Below, in pieces: positions 1-7,216 of a stretch of 18,487 bases of DNA. Both the position numbers and the translations under genes were made by a program. Source of the stretch: Phocaeicola sp. (lineage in GTDB: Bacteria; Bacteroidota; Bacteroidia; Bacteroidales; Bacteroidaceae). Where the stretch lies: NCBI GenBank assembly GCA_020026225.1, contig JAHHQU010000041.1:1-18487 (forward strand). The letters run 5' to 3'. How positions within the stretch are numbered: position 1 is the first letter of the stretch; each line of letters opens with the position of its first letter. Below the pieces are notes generated by a model. The model made no database searches and was not told where the DNA came from. It worked only from the letters and a program-made list of their open reading frames with translations.

Positions 1-49
<49 letters not shown>

Positions 50-72
50 ATGTTATTTCTTATTTGCGAATG

Positions 73-103
73 TAAAGGTATAGCTTTTAGACATAAATTC
101 AAA
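73..103 (-). promoter_or_regulatory. Probable Bacteroidetes-type promoter of the tRNA-fMet gene
   Basis: On the minus strand there is a TTTG (complement of 100-103), a 19-base spacer, and TACCTTTA (complement of 73-80). This fits the Bacteroidetes consensus of TTTG at -33 and TAnnTTTG at -7, with one mismatch at the last base of the -7 box. Transcription would start some 15 bases upstream of the mature tRNA end at 49, which suits a short leader. No experimental support is available here. Confidence 0.45.
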
Positions 104-225
104 GTTTTTGAGAGGAAATCGACCTTTTTTAGCAGTTTTTACTATTTATGGACTTATTTTTCAGAAAAAAGTAACGATTTTTTTATTCTCTTTATTTAAG
201 TTTTTCATTTTGTTTCTGTAATACT

Positions 226-257
226 CTTGTATAATTAAGGGGAAAAATGTATTTTTG
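226..257 (+). promoter_or_regulatory. Bacteroidetes-type promoter for the TetR-fabG unit
   Basis: TATTTTTG at 250-257 is an exact match to the -7 consensus TAnnTTTG. A TTG at 227-229 lies 20 bases upstream, at the correct distance for the -33 element. The predicted start near 264 leaves a leader of about 35 bases before the ATG at 298. A TetR operator would be expected close by, but I see no clear palindrome. Confidence 0.6.
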
Positions 258-297
258 CACACACGTCAATAAGATGTGCAACGACAAGTAAGAAAGA

Positions 298-882
298 ATG
301 ACAGTAGAAAAAACAAGAACTAAGTTGGTAGACGTGGCCCGACAGCTATTTGCTAAGAATGGGGTAGAAGATACAACCATGAATGATATTGCGCTGGCTT
401 CAAAAAAAGGTCGCCGTACATTATATACTTACTTTAAGAGTAAGGAAGATATTTACATGGCTGTTGTTCGTTCTGAGTTGGAAATGCTTTCAGAATACAT
501 GCAAATGGTAGCTCAGAAAGACATTTCTCCAGAAAAGAAGATTCTTGAACTTATTAAGACACATTTGGAGTCAACCAAAAAAGTGGTGTTTCGAAATGGA
601 ACGCTTCGAGCTGATTTCTTCCGTGATATCTGGCGGGTTGAAGCCGAACGAAAGCATATTGATGTGAAAGAAATGCAAGTGTTCAGACAGATTCTGACTG
701 AAGGTAAGGAAGCTGGCGTTTTTGAATTTGACGACGAGTCGATGACAGCCGAATTGCTTCATTATTGTTTGAAGGGAATTGAAGTCCCTTACATACGAGG
801 TCAGATAGCTGTTCAGTTGGATGAAGAAACACGTTGGCGCTATGTACAAAAGATTGTTTATGGTGCTTTAGGCGTTAAGTAA
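298..882 (+). CDS. TetR/AcrR family transcriptional regulator
   Basis: This is a 194-residue DNA-binding regulator of normal TetR length. Residues about 25-46 form the helix-turn-helix (TTMNDIALASKKGRRTLYTYF), including the family's typical tail in which YTYFKSKEDIY follows the recognition helix. The remaining C-terminal helices would bind an unknown ligand and mediate dimerisation; that half is too variable in this family to name a ligand. The ATG at 298 is the first one downstream of the promoter at 226-257 and gives a full N-terminal helix. fabG begins 31 bases after its stop on the same strand with no terminator between, so the two are probably co-transcribed. A role in controlling fatty-acid synthesis is an inference from that neighbour only. 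No truncation or unusual codon use is evident. Confidence 0.92.
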   Translation: MTVEKTRTKLVDVARQLFAKNGVEDTTMNDIALASKKGRRTLYTYFKSKEDIYMAVVRSELEMLSEYMQMVAQKDISPEKKILELIKTHLESTKKVVFRNGTLRADFFRDIWRVEAERKHIDVKEMQVFRQILTEGKEAGVFEFDDESMTAELLHYCLKGIEVPYIRGQIAVQLDEETRWRYVQKIVYGALGVK

Positions 883-913
883 AGAAATTTAAACTTTAAT
901 AAATAAAATAACT

Positions 914-1660
914 ATGGGATTATTAACAGGAAAAACTGCCGTCATTACTGGTGCAGCTCGTGGCATTGGTAAAGCGATTGCTTTAAAATTTGCTTCTGAA
1001 GGTGCTAACATCGCATTTACAGATTTGGTAATTGACGAGAACGGTCTAAATACTGAAAAAGAAATTGCAGCTTTAGGTGTAAAGGCGAAAGGTTTCGCTT
1101 CAAATGCCGCAAGCTTTGAAGATACAGCTAAGGTAGTAGAACAGATCAAGGAAGAATTTGGATCAATCGATATTCTTGTAAATAACGCAGGTATTACAAA
1201 AGATGGTTTGATGATGCGTATGACTGAAGCTCAGTGGGACGCAGTGCTTACTGTAAACTTGAAATCTGCTTTTAACTTTATCCATGCTTGTACTCCTATC
1301 ATGATGCGTCAGAGACATGGTAACATCATCAACATGGCTTCAGTTGTAGGTGTACATGGTAACGCAGGACAGTGCAATTATTCAGCTTCAAAGGCTGGTT
1401 TGATTGGTTTGGCTAAATCTATTGCTCAGGAATTGGGTTCACGTGGTATTCGTGCCAATGCCATTGCTCCGGGCTTCATCATCACAGACATGACAGCTAA
1501 GTTGTCGGATGAAGTGAAGGCTGAATGGAACAAACGTATTCCTTTGCGTCGTGGAGGTACTCCTGAGGATGTAGCTAACATCGCATTGTTCTTGGCTTCT
1601 GACTTGTCTTCTTATGTATCTGGTCAGGTAATCCAGGTTGACGGTGGTATGAATATGTAA
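914..1660 (+). CDS. fabG: 3-oxoacyl-[acyl-carrier-protein] reductase FabG
   Basis: This 248-residue short-chain dehydrogenase reduces 3-oxoacyl-ACP to 3-hydroxyacyl-ACP in the cytoplasmic type II fatty-acid cycle. Visible motifs are the nucleotide-binding TGAARGIG (12-19), the NNAG motif (90-93), Asn115, and catalytic Ser143, Tyr156 and Lys160 (YSASK). The segments SVVGVHGNAGQ and IAPGFI.TDMT are close to E. coli FabG, and the C-terminus VDGGMNM is also typical. Length matches the family (about 245). An Asp at 37, at the end of the second beta strand, replaces the Ala of E. coli FabG, an unusual cofactor-pocket feature. The start follows an A-rich stretch, normal for this phylum. It follows a TetR gene and is followed by a strong terminator at 1680-1747. 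Other SDR oxidoreductases are a less likely alternative given the close similarity. Confidence 0.92.
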   Translation: MGLLTGKTAVITGAARGIGKAIALKFASEGANIAFTDLVIDENGLNTEKEIAALGVKAKGFASNAASFEDTAKVVEQIKEEFGSIDILVNNAGITKDGLMMRMTEAQWDAVLTVNLKSAFNFIHACTPIMMRQRHGNIINMASVVGVHGNAGQCNYSASKAGLIGLAKSIAQELGSRGIRANAIAPGFIITDMTAKLSDEVKAEWNKRIPLRRGGTPEDVANIALFLASDLSSYVSGQVIQVDGGMNM

Positions 1661-1679
1661 TTCGATACAAAACTTTTTA

Positions 1680-1747
1680 AAGCACGGGTTTTATAGCTTT
1701 AAGGAACTTGCCCTTATATAAGCTGTAGAACCGGTGCTTGTTTTTTT
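1680..1747 (+). terminator. Intrinsic terminator after fabG
   Basis: The arms 1680-1699 and 1720-1739 form a 20-bp stem with two G-U wobbles and one G-G mismatch, enclosing a 20-base loop. A run of seven T (1741-1747) follows directly. Both wobbles are U-G pairs in plus-strand RNA, which agrees with termination of the fabG transcript. It ends only 22 bases before the next gene's ATG, so that gene needs either read-through or a promoter inside this short stretch. Confidence 0.85.
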
Positions 1748-1769
1748 ATAATCTTGACCAAAGTAACAG

Positions 1770-2441
1770 ATGACTGTAGTGTATGAAGACAACCACATTA
1801 TTGTGGTAAACAAGAGTGCTTCTGAAATTGTACAGGGAGATAAAACGGGGGATACTCCGCTTTCTGAAACTGTCAAGCAGTACTTGAAAGAAAAGTATGC
1901 CAAGCCGGGAAATGTTTTTCTTGGAGTAACGCATCGTTTGGACCGTCCGGTAAGTGGTTTGGTGGTATTTGCCAAAACAAGTAAAGCTTTGACTCGACTG
2001 AATGAGATGTTCCGCAACAATGAGGTGAAGAAGACTTATTGGGCGATAGTAAAAGCTTGTCCGAAGGCTGAAGAAGGGGAATTGGTGCATTATATGGTGC
2101 GTAATGAAAAGCAAAACAAGTCCTATGCTTATGATAAGGAGGTGAAAAACTCAAAGAAAGCAGTCTTGGATTACAAGTTGATAGGACATTCTGATAATTA
2201 TTACTTGTTGGAAGTTGACTTGAAGACTGGACGGCATCATCAGATTCGTTGTCAGTTAGCCAAGATGGGATGTCCCATTAAAGGTGACCTGAAATATGGA
2301 TTTGCCCGTTCTAATTCGGATGGCAGCATTTGTCTGCATGCTCGTAAGATTAAGTTCATTCATCCGGTTTCTAAAGAGTTGCTGGAACTTACAGCTCCGC
2401 TTCCGGAAGGAAATATATGGAAAGCTTTTAATCAATACTAA
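1770..2441 (+). CDS. RluA-family pseudouridine synthase
   Basis: This 223-residue enzyme converts specific uridines in rRNA or tRNA to pseudouridine. The catalytic signature HRLDRPVSG (55-63) contains the nucleophilic Asp58, and TGRHHQIR (153-160) is the conserved RluA-family C-terminal motif. The N-terminus (VVYEDNHIIVVNKSA) starts directly in the catalytic domain, so there is no S4 RNA-binding domain; length and architecture resemble E. coli RluA more than RluC or RluD. Which uridine it targets cannot be told from sequence. The ATG at 1770 gives the expected start of the fold. It is flanked by hairpin terminators on both sides (1680-1747 and 2443-2476), so its expression is probably uncoupled from fabG. 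A TAATCTTG at 1749-1756, one mismatch from the -7 consensus, could be its promoter, but I see no matching -33 element. Confidence 0.9.
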   Translation: MTVVYEDNHIIVVNKSASEIVQGDKTGDTPLSETVKQYLKEKYAKPGNVFLGVTHRLDRPVSGLVVFAKTSKALTRLNEMFRNNEVKKTYWAIVKACPKAEEGELVHYMVRNEKQNKSYAYDKEVKNSKKAVLDYKLIGHSDNYYLLEVDLKTGRHHQIRCQLAKMGCPIKGDLKYGFARSNSDGSICLHARKIKFIHPVSKELLELTAPLPEGNIWKAFNQY

Positions 2442-2442
2442 A

Positions 2443-2476
2443 AGAAAAGGAGACGCTTCACAGAGTCTCCTTTTCT
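2443..2476 (+). terminator. Hairpin terminator after the pseudouridine synthase
   Basis: Two perfectly complementary 12-base arms (2443-2454 and 2465-2476) enclose a 10-base loop, starting two bases after the stop codon. The 3' arm carries CTCCTTTTCT but no long T run follows, so termination relies on a T stretch inside the stem. Confidence 0.7.
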
Positions 2477-2762
2477 CGACTTTTAAAACACATAGGCATC
2501 CTCGATTGTCGTTTTTTATGTGACAATCTAGATTTTGTAATATAAATGCCATCTATTTCTGTATCACTACAATAATAAGGCCTTTATATTAGCCATTTTT
2601 TCTATTCTAATTAATCCTTTAGTCTTTATAAAGACTTTAACATGCAAATACCATTCCATAGGATTCTCTTAAGAATGTAATTTGCTAGGATTCAATGAAT
2701 TACTTTTTTAACTTACTTTCTTTCCTCACTTTTCCTTGTGGGAAGCGTGGAAATATTCTACA
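2477..2762. other. Gene-free stretch between convergent genes, with small palindromes
   Basis: This is an AT-rich stretch between the plus-strand pseudouridine synthase and the minus-strand response regulator. I see no credible coding sequence. It contains a 7-bp hairpin (2504-2510 with 2522-2528), a perfect 16-base palindrome AGTCTTTATAAAGACT (2621-2636), and two direct copies of TAGGATTC (2659-2666 and 2686-2693). None can be assigned a function. Confidence 0.5.
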
Positions 2763-2777
2763 TTAATGTGGAATATT
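2752..2777 (-). repeat. Palindrome spanning the response-regulator stop codon (possible terminator)
   Basis: The arms AATATTCTACAT (2752-2763) and ATGTGGAATATT (2766-2777) are complementary except for one position, with only two bases between them. The TAA stop of the minus-strand response regulator (2763-2765) lies in the centre. The mismatch is a U-G wobble in plus-strand RNA but A-C in minus-strand RNA, and no clear T tract follows on the minus strand, so a terminator role is only tentative. Confidence 0.45.
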
Positions 2778-4115
2778 GTATTGTTTCAATTTATTATAGA
2801 GGGTTTTGCGGTCTATCTTTAACAATACGGCAGCTTTTGTCTTGTTGTTATTGGTTTGTTGCAGTGCGTTTAGAATGCATCGTTTTTCCGTTTCTTCATC
2901 ATGCAGCTTCATGCTTTTGGGAGCGATGCTTGCATGGCTATTTTCTTCTACTGTTTCAGATAATTCATCTTTTATTTCGTCTAATGTGATGAATTCGCCG
3001 CGTGCAAGCAAGGTAGCTCGTTTCACGATATTCTTCAATTGTCGGAGATTTCCTGGCCAAGGATAGTTTTGTAAGGTTTGACTGGCTTGCAGGTCGAAAC
3101 CGATCAAATTTTTTCCCAATTCTCGGTTCGCCTGGTCTAAGAAGAAATTCGCAAACAGAAGGATGTCTTCCGGTCTTTCTTTCAAGGAAGGCATACGCAA
3201 AGTGAATTCGTTGATACGATGGAATAAATCTTCGCGGAAATTCCCTTTGGCAATGGCATCTTTCAAGTTCTCGTTTGTAGCACAGACCAAACGTACATCT
3301 ACTTCAATTTCTTTTGTAGAACCGATTTTTCGAATATGTCTTTCTTGGATAGCACGCAAAAGTTGAATTTGAATTTCGTAGCTCAAGTTGCCGATTTCGT
3401 CCAAGAACAAAGTACCTCCATTGGCTTCTTCAAAAGCTCCGGTCTTATCTGATAGAGCTCCGGTAAAGGAACCTTTGATGTGTCCGAAAAACTCAGATGC
3501 GGCTAAGTCCTTGGGGATGGAACCGCAGTCGATGGCAATGAACGGTTTGTCGGCACGTTTGCTGAGTTGATGGATGCGGTGGGCTACATATTCTTTTCCT
3601 GTGCCGCTCGCTCCATTGATGAGTACCGACATTTGAGTGGGGGCTACAAGATTGACGTAATTATATAATTGATGAGCTGCTTCACTTTCTCCTTCCAGAA
3701 AATTCTGGGTATTCTGCTGGGTGCAGGCATTGGAGGATAGATTGTCCTCATTTTTATTTCCGGTTGATTCCTTGATTTTCTTCAGTAACTCATCCGGCTG
3801 AATAGGCTTTTGGATATAATCAGTAGCACCTTCTTTCATAGCCAAGACCGCATTCTGGATTTCAGCATAGCTGGTCATGATGATGAATGGAGTCTGGTCG
3901 GATTGTTTACGCAGCCAAGAGAGTAGAGATAGACCGTCCTGATCAGGCAGACGAAGGTCCGAAAGAATCAAATCGAAGGAACGAGACGAGAGTAATTTCT
4001 TCGCACGTGCTGAAGTGCTGGCAGTTTCTGCTTCAAACCCTTTTTTCTTCAGCCAGGTTTTCAACATTGTAGAGTAGGTTAAATCGTCTTCTACTATCAA
4101 TAAGGAAATGGTCAT
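2763..4115 (-). CDS. NtrC-type (sigma-54-dependent) response regulator
   Basis: This 450-residue regulator activates transcription with sigma-54 RNA polymerase after phosphorylation. Domains in order: receiver (1-115) with phospho-acceptor Asp53 in LILSDLRLP and conserved Lys103; AAA+ ATPase (about 140-370) with Walker A GASGTGKE (168-175), the sigma-54 contact loop GSFTGA (215-220), Walker B GGTLFLDE (233-240) and FREDLFHR (293-300); and a Fis-type helix-turn-helix at the C-terminus (about 410-447). GSFTGA differs from canonical GAFTGA by one conservative residue, so sigma-54 contact should be intact. I chose the ATG at 4115 over an upstream in-frame ATG at 4178 because the receiver fold starts here (MTISLLIVEDD) and a -7 promoter element lies between the two. 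The kinase gene ends 98 bases upstream, making it the obvious partner. I saw no -24/-12 sigma-54 promoter in the upstream regions I scanned. Confidence 0.95.
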   Translation of the reverse strand: MTISLLIVEDDLTYSTMLKTWLKKKGFEAETASTSARAKKLLSSRSFDLILSDLRLPDQDGLSLLSWLRKQSDQTPFIIMTSYAEIQNAVLAMKEGATDYIQKPIQPDELLKKIKESTGNKNEDNLSSNACTQQNTQNFLEGESEAAHQLYNYVNLVAPTQMSVLINGASGTGKEYVAHRIHQLSKRADKPFIAIDCGSIPKDLAASEFFGHIKGSFTGALSDKTGAFEEANGGTLFLDEIGNLSYEIQIQLLRAIQERHIRKIGSTKEIEVDVRLVCATNENLKDAIAKGNFREDLFHRINEFTLRMPSLKERPEDILLFANFFLDQANRELGKNLIGFDLQASQTLQNYPWPGNLRQLKNIVKRATLLARGEFITLDEIKDELSETVEENSHASIAPKSMKLHDEETEKRCILNALQQTNNNKTKAAVLLKIDRKTLYNKLKQYNIPH

Positions 4116-4136
4116 GTTTTTTGTTTTTGTATGATG

Positions 4137-4144
4137 CAAAGATA
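4137..4144 (-). promoter_or_regulatory. Possible -7 element of an extra promoter for the response regulator
   Basis: The complement of 4137-4144 reads TATCTTTG, an exact match to TAnnTTTG. It lies 21 bases upstream of the chosen ATG at 4115, in the 98-base gap after the kinase gene. The -33 region, about 20 bases further upstream, has only a partial match (CTTTAC). If active, it would let the regulator be made independently of the kinase. Confidence 0.4.
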
Positions 4145-4213
4145 ATTCTTTTACTTTATAGTAAAGAGGAATTAACATGATTTGGTTCTTTAATATGTTT
4201 TACGGGATTTCTT

Positions 4214-6709
4214 TTACTTTTTTATACAAGTTTGCTTAGCCGATTCAAGCAAAACGTTTGTGCTTTGCAGAAGTTTCTGTACCTTTTCTTCACATTCTGT
4301 TATAAACTTGTCTGCATCACGTTGGCTTTCTAACCAGCGTAGAATAGGTACGCAGTCTGATGCATTCAGCATGACAAAGGTTGGCAGCATCTTATGGGCT
4401 GTGCCTCCCAATGTTTTCATGTCTTTCTGAAGTAGAGCTTGTTCCAGCAGATGAATATTTTTTTCGGTCTCTTGTATAAAGGTCAGCAAGATTTCTTGTG
4501 CAGCTTCCTTATCTCCTTCAGAGAAAGCCAATAAAGGTTCAAAGCTGACGGCTGTTTCTTTGACGACTTCTGTTTCTTCTGCCTGTAGGGTCAACGATAG
4601 AGTGTCTACCAGAACCTTTCTTAAATCCGAGCGACTGAATGGTTTCTGAAGCATGCCAGCAAAGCCTTTCATCTTGAATTCGTGGACATCGATGTCTCCT
4701 CGAGCTGTTATAGCTATGACAGGGATAGAATGAGCGGTTGGATGGTCAAGTCCTCGAATGGCTTTCAGAAGTTCGAAACCGTTCATGGCAGGCATCTGAA
4801 TGTCGGTGAATACCACGTCGAAGGTTTCGTTTTTTAACAGAGAAAGAACTTCTTCCGGTGACTCACAACTTTTGATTTCTGGTTGGCAGAAGTTAGACTC
4901 TCCAGAGAGAGGAACGAGCGTTTGTTGCAGCATGGCTTCGGTAAGTTGCATCTGAATCTTGTCATCGTCAATAAGCAGAATGTGCAGCTTGCGTGACGGG
5001 TTCAGTGGGGTGCTTTCCTCCTTTTCTTCCTGTGGCTCATGATTGAGATAACAAGGCAGTGGTATGGACACCTTGAAGGTACTTCCGACATTTGGAGTAC
5101 TGTCAATTGTAATCTTTCCGTCTTGTAAATCGATTAATTTTCGAGCAATGGATAATCCCAAACCGAATCCTTCTTGTCCTTGTGCACTGTGGAGTCGGGT
5201 GAATTCCTTGAATATACGTTTTTGTTCTTCGGGAGTCATGCCACAACCGGTATCGCTTACACTGAAGATGAATTGGTTGCCTATGTAATCTCCTTGTAAG
5301 ATAATTTTTCCCTGAGAAGTAAATTTCAGGGAGTTGGATACTAAGTTCTCAATAATCTGGCGTAGGCGGAACGGGTCTCCCTCAAGGGTCAGATCTGCTT
5401 TGAGTTGGGTATCAAGGATGAACTGGATGCCTTTTTTTTCGGTAAGAGGCAAGAAACTGTGATAAATCTCGTCCAATAATTGGTAGGGTTTGAATGATAC
5501 GGGATTCAATTCCATTTTTCCTGCTTCCAATCGATGAAAATCCAGCAGGGAGGTGACGAGGTTCAAGAGGTGTTGGGCTGAACTTTGCATGTTGTTCAGG
5601 TAAAACAGTTGTCTTTTATCTTTTACCAGTCGGATAAGCAGGTCCAGGTATCCGATGATGGATCCTGCTGGAGCCTTGATGTCATGTGTGATGGTGAGCA
5701 TCAGTTTTTCGCGAGCTATCAGCAGATTCTCTGCATACAACTTTGATTTCTCCAACTCTCTTCGGTAATGATTGCTTCGAGTGAGGTCGTGCCAGATGAT
5801 GCTGAAGAAAACAAGAACCAAGATAACGGCAAAGATGGATATGCTGGCCATGGTCCAAGCGGCGTGGTTGCGGATTTCTTGTTCTTGGATGAGTTTGCGC
5901 TGCACCGTTTCCTGCTCTTCTTTTTCAATGGTTTCGAGCAACTGGTTTACTCTTCGGCTGAGGCTGCTTCCTGCTATGCGGAGTTTGTTGATGTGTGAAT
6001 CTAATGTACGCAGTTCTTTTTCTCTGGTCTTCAAAACTCGGTTTTGAATTCCTGTCAGCATGCTTGCAATGGTATCAATGGGATTGTATGCTTCTTCCAG
6101 AGTATCGGTAAATTCTTCCTGTATGATATTGTTGACTTCTGTTGAATCGCCTTTCCCTGGTGAAAAAACAGCTGCGAAACGTTTGAAGAATCCTTTAGGT
6201 TTATGGTGGATGGTATAGGAATTGTGATGAGTAATCACTCGACGTCGGATATGTGAACTGTTGAGCAGAGAGTCTTGTTGGATGAGCAGACTGTCGAATT
6301 GTTCTTGATAAATTTGGTCTGTTGGTGTTTGGTTGAGTGCCTTGGTGACCGCTTTCATGTTGTTACTCTTGTATTTCAAAAGCGAGCGTAAGGTATCCAA
6401 TCGGTTGCGTTGGATGCTGTCGGTAAGTAGAAATTGCAAAGAGTCGATGGTGAGGTATACCTCTTTCATCTTCTGATTGAAAATACGGTTCTGCCTTGAG
6501 TTCTGCAGGTGCAGGGTTTGTCCGATGATTTCTATTTCATAGAGTTTGCTGACTATTTTGTGGGTGGTTTGTCGTCTGCCGTTCATCATTTCAAGTTCGG
6601 TGTGTTCCGAAAGCAGGGACATCTGTTTATAGATGTATTTTACGGATCCGATAAGCAGTACGATGAGCAAGAAGTACCCAAAAGCGATTTTTGATGAAGT
6701 GGATAGCAT
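4214..6709 (-). CDS. Hybrid sensor histidine kinase (HisKA-HATPase-receiver-HPt)
   Basis: This 831-residue inner-membrane kinase begins a phosphorelay. A membrane segment (about 8-27) and a second one (about 284-306) bracket a roughly 250-residue, mostly helical extracytoplasmic region with no sensor domain I recognise. The cytoplasmic part holds HisKA with THD (His342), HATPase with N-box Asn455/Asn459, DTGCG (486-490) and GFGLGL (514-519), a receiver with the acidic cluster 581-583 and phospho-acceptor Asp636 (FTDIQMP), and a C-terminal HPt domain with His772 (GGTAHKM). The relay His342 to Asp636 to His772 is thus complete in one protein, and the next acceptor is probably Asp53 of the regulator encoded 98 bases downstream. 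The sensor region contains a cluster of five histidines at 153-169. The ATG at 6709 precedes the first membrane helix directly. The stimulus is unknown. Confidence 0.94.
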   Translation of the reverse strand: MLSTSSKIAFGYFLLIVLLIGSVKYIYKQMSLLSEHTELEMMNGRRQTTHKIVSKLYEIEIIGQTLHLQNSRQNRIFNQKMKEVYLTIDSLQFLLTDSIQRNRLDTLRSLLKYKSNNMKAVTKALNQTPTDQIYQEQFDSLLIQQDSLLNSSHIRRRVITHHNSYTIHHKPKGFFKRFAAVFSPGKGDSTEVNNIIQEEFTDTLEEAYNPIDTIASMLTGIQNRVLKTREKELRTLDSHINKLRIAGSSLSRRVNQLLETIEKEEQETVQRKLIQEQEIRNHAAWTMASISIFAVILVLVFFSIIWHDLTRSNHYRRELEKSKLYAENLLIAREKLMLTITHDIKAPAGSIIGYLDLLIRLVKDKRQLFYLNNMQSSAQHLLNLVTSLLDFHRLEAGKMELNPVSFKPYQLLDEIYHSFLPLTEKKGIQFILDTQLKADLTLEGDPFRLRQIIENLVSNSLKFTSQGKIILQGDYIGNQFIFSVSDTGCGMTPEEQKRIFKEFTRLHSAQGQEGFGLGLSIARKLIDLQDGKITIDSTPNVGSTFKVSIPLPCYLNHEPQEEKEESTPLNPSRKLHILLIDDDKIQMQLTEAMLQQTLVPLSGESNFCQPEIKSCESPEEVLSLLKNETFDVVFTDIQMPAMNGFELLKAIRGLDHPTAHSIPVIAITARGDIDVHEFKMKGFAGMLQKPFSRSDLRKVLVDTLSLTLQAEETEVVKETAVSFEPLLAFSEGDKEAAQEILLTFIQETEKNIHLLEQALLQKDMKTLGGTAHKMLPTFVMLNASDCVPILRWLESQRDADKFITECEEKVQKLLQSTNVLLESAKQTCIKK

Positions 6710-7216
6710 AATGTACGTTAAGTCTTTGTTTCGTTAGTTCCGCTATTCGTGAACGGTCGAAATGGTTGGTTTGGAACCTTATCTTCGTTTGCAGCTGAAA
6801 GCGTTGTTCTGTTTGTTTTTGTGTTGGTAAGTACAAATGTGAAATTGTTATGTACTCGTTAGTCTTAACCGGAAAAAATATGAAAAAGTTTTCTCGCCGG
6901 AAAGATAATGATGAAATATAGAGCAGCAGGAAGCGTACATCGACAATGTTTTTGAGTGGATTGGCGGTGTCGATTTGCTGTCCGTCACCGACGGATAGAG
7001 GAGAGAGGGGAAGATGCTGTATTCCATTATTAGATAATTCTCTGATCAAAAATAAAGAGCTTCCTTTTATCGGTATGCGATGATGGGCTCTTGTATTCTG
7101 GATAGAGTTATGAATCGTATGGATGGTTATCTTGGTATCTGTTCAGGAACACCTCGCATTCCATAGAAATAGCAAGGTGTTCTGAAAGATAGTTTGATAT
7201 TTTGTTCAGCGTTTGA
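6710..7216. other. Gene-free gap upstream of the kinase
   Basis: This stretch of about 500 bases lies between the M16 peptidase stop and the kinase start. Reading frames here give low-complexity or compositionally odd peptides with no domain, so I call none. It holds a tight hairpin, TCCGTC/GACGGA with a 3-base loop (6981-6995), and a stronger hairpin near the peptidase end (7147-7182). On the minus strand a TATTTTTG matching the -7 consensus lies at 7047-7054, which would give the kinase a leader of about 330 bases, but I find no -33 partner. I saw no GG-N10-GC sigma-54 element in the 90 or so bases next to the kinase start. Confidence 0.45.
7147..7182 (-). terminator. Hairpin downstream of the M16 peptidase (possible terminator)
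   Basis: The arms 7147-7157 and 7172-7182 form an 11-bp stem with a 14-base loop. The single non-Watson-Crick position is a U-G wobble in minus-strand RNA, consistent with function in the peptidase transcript, 35 bases past the stop codon. No T tract follows, so it may protect a 3' end or assist termination only weakly. Confidence 0.45.

Noticed and set aside
4116..4178. Upstream ATG (4178) for the response regulator
   Set aside because: The added 21 residues precede the receiver fold with no family support, and a -7 promoter element sits inside the extension.
6627..7049. 140-codon minus-strand reading frame overlapping the kinase start
   Set aside because: It overlaps the kinase start in another frame, has no recognisable domain, and its composition looks like translated noncoding DNA.
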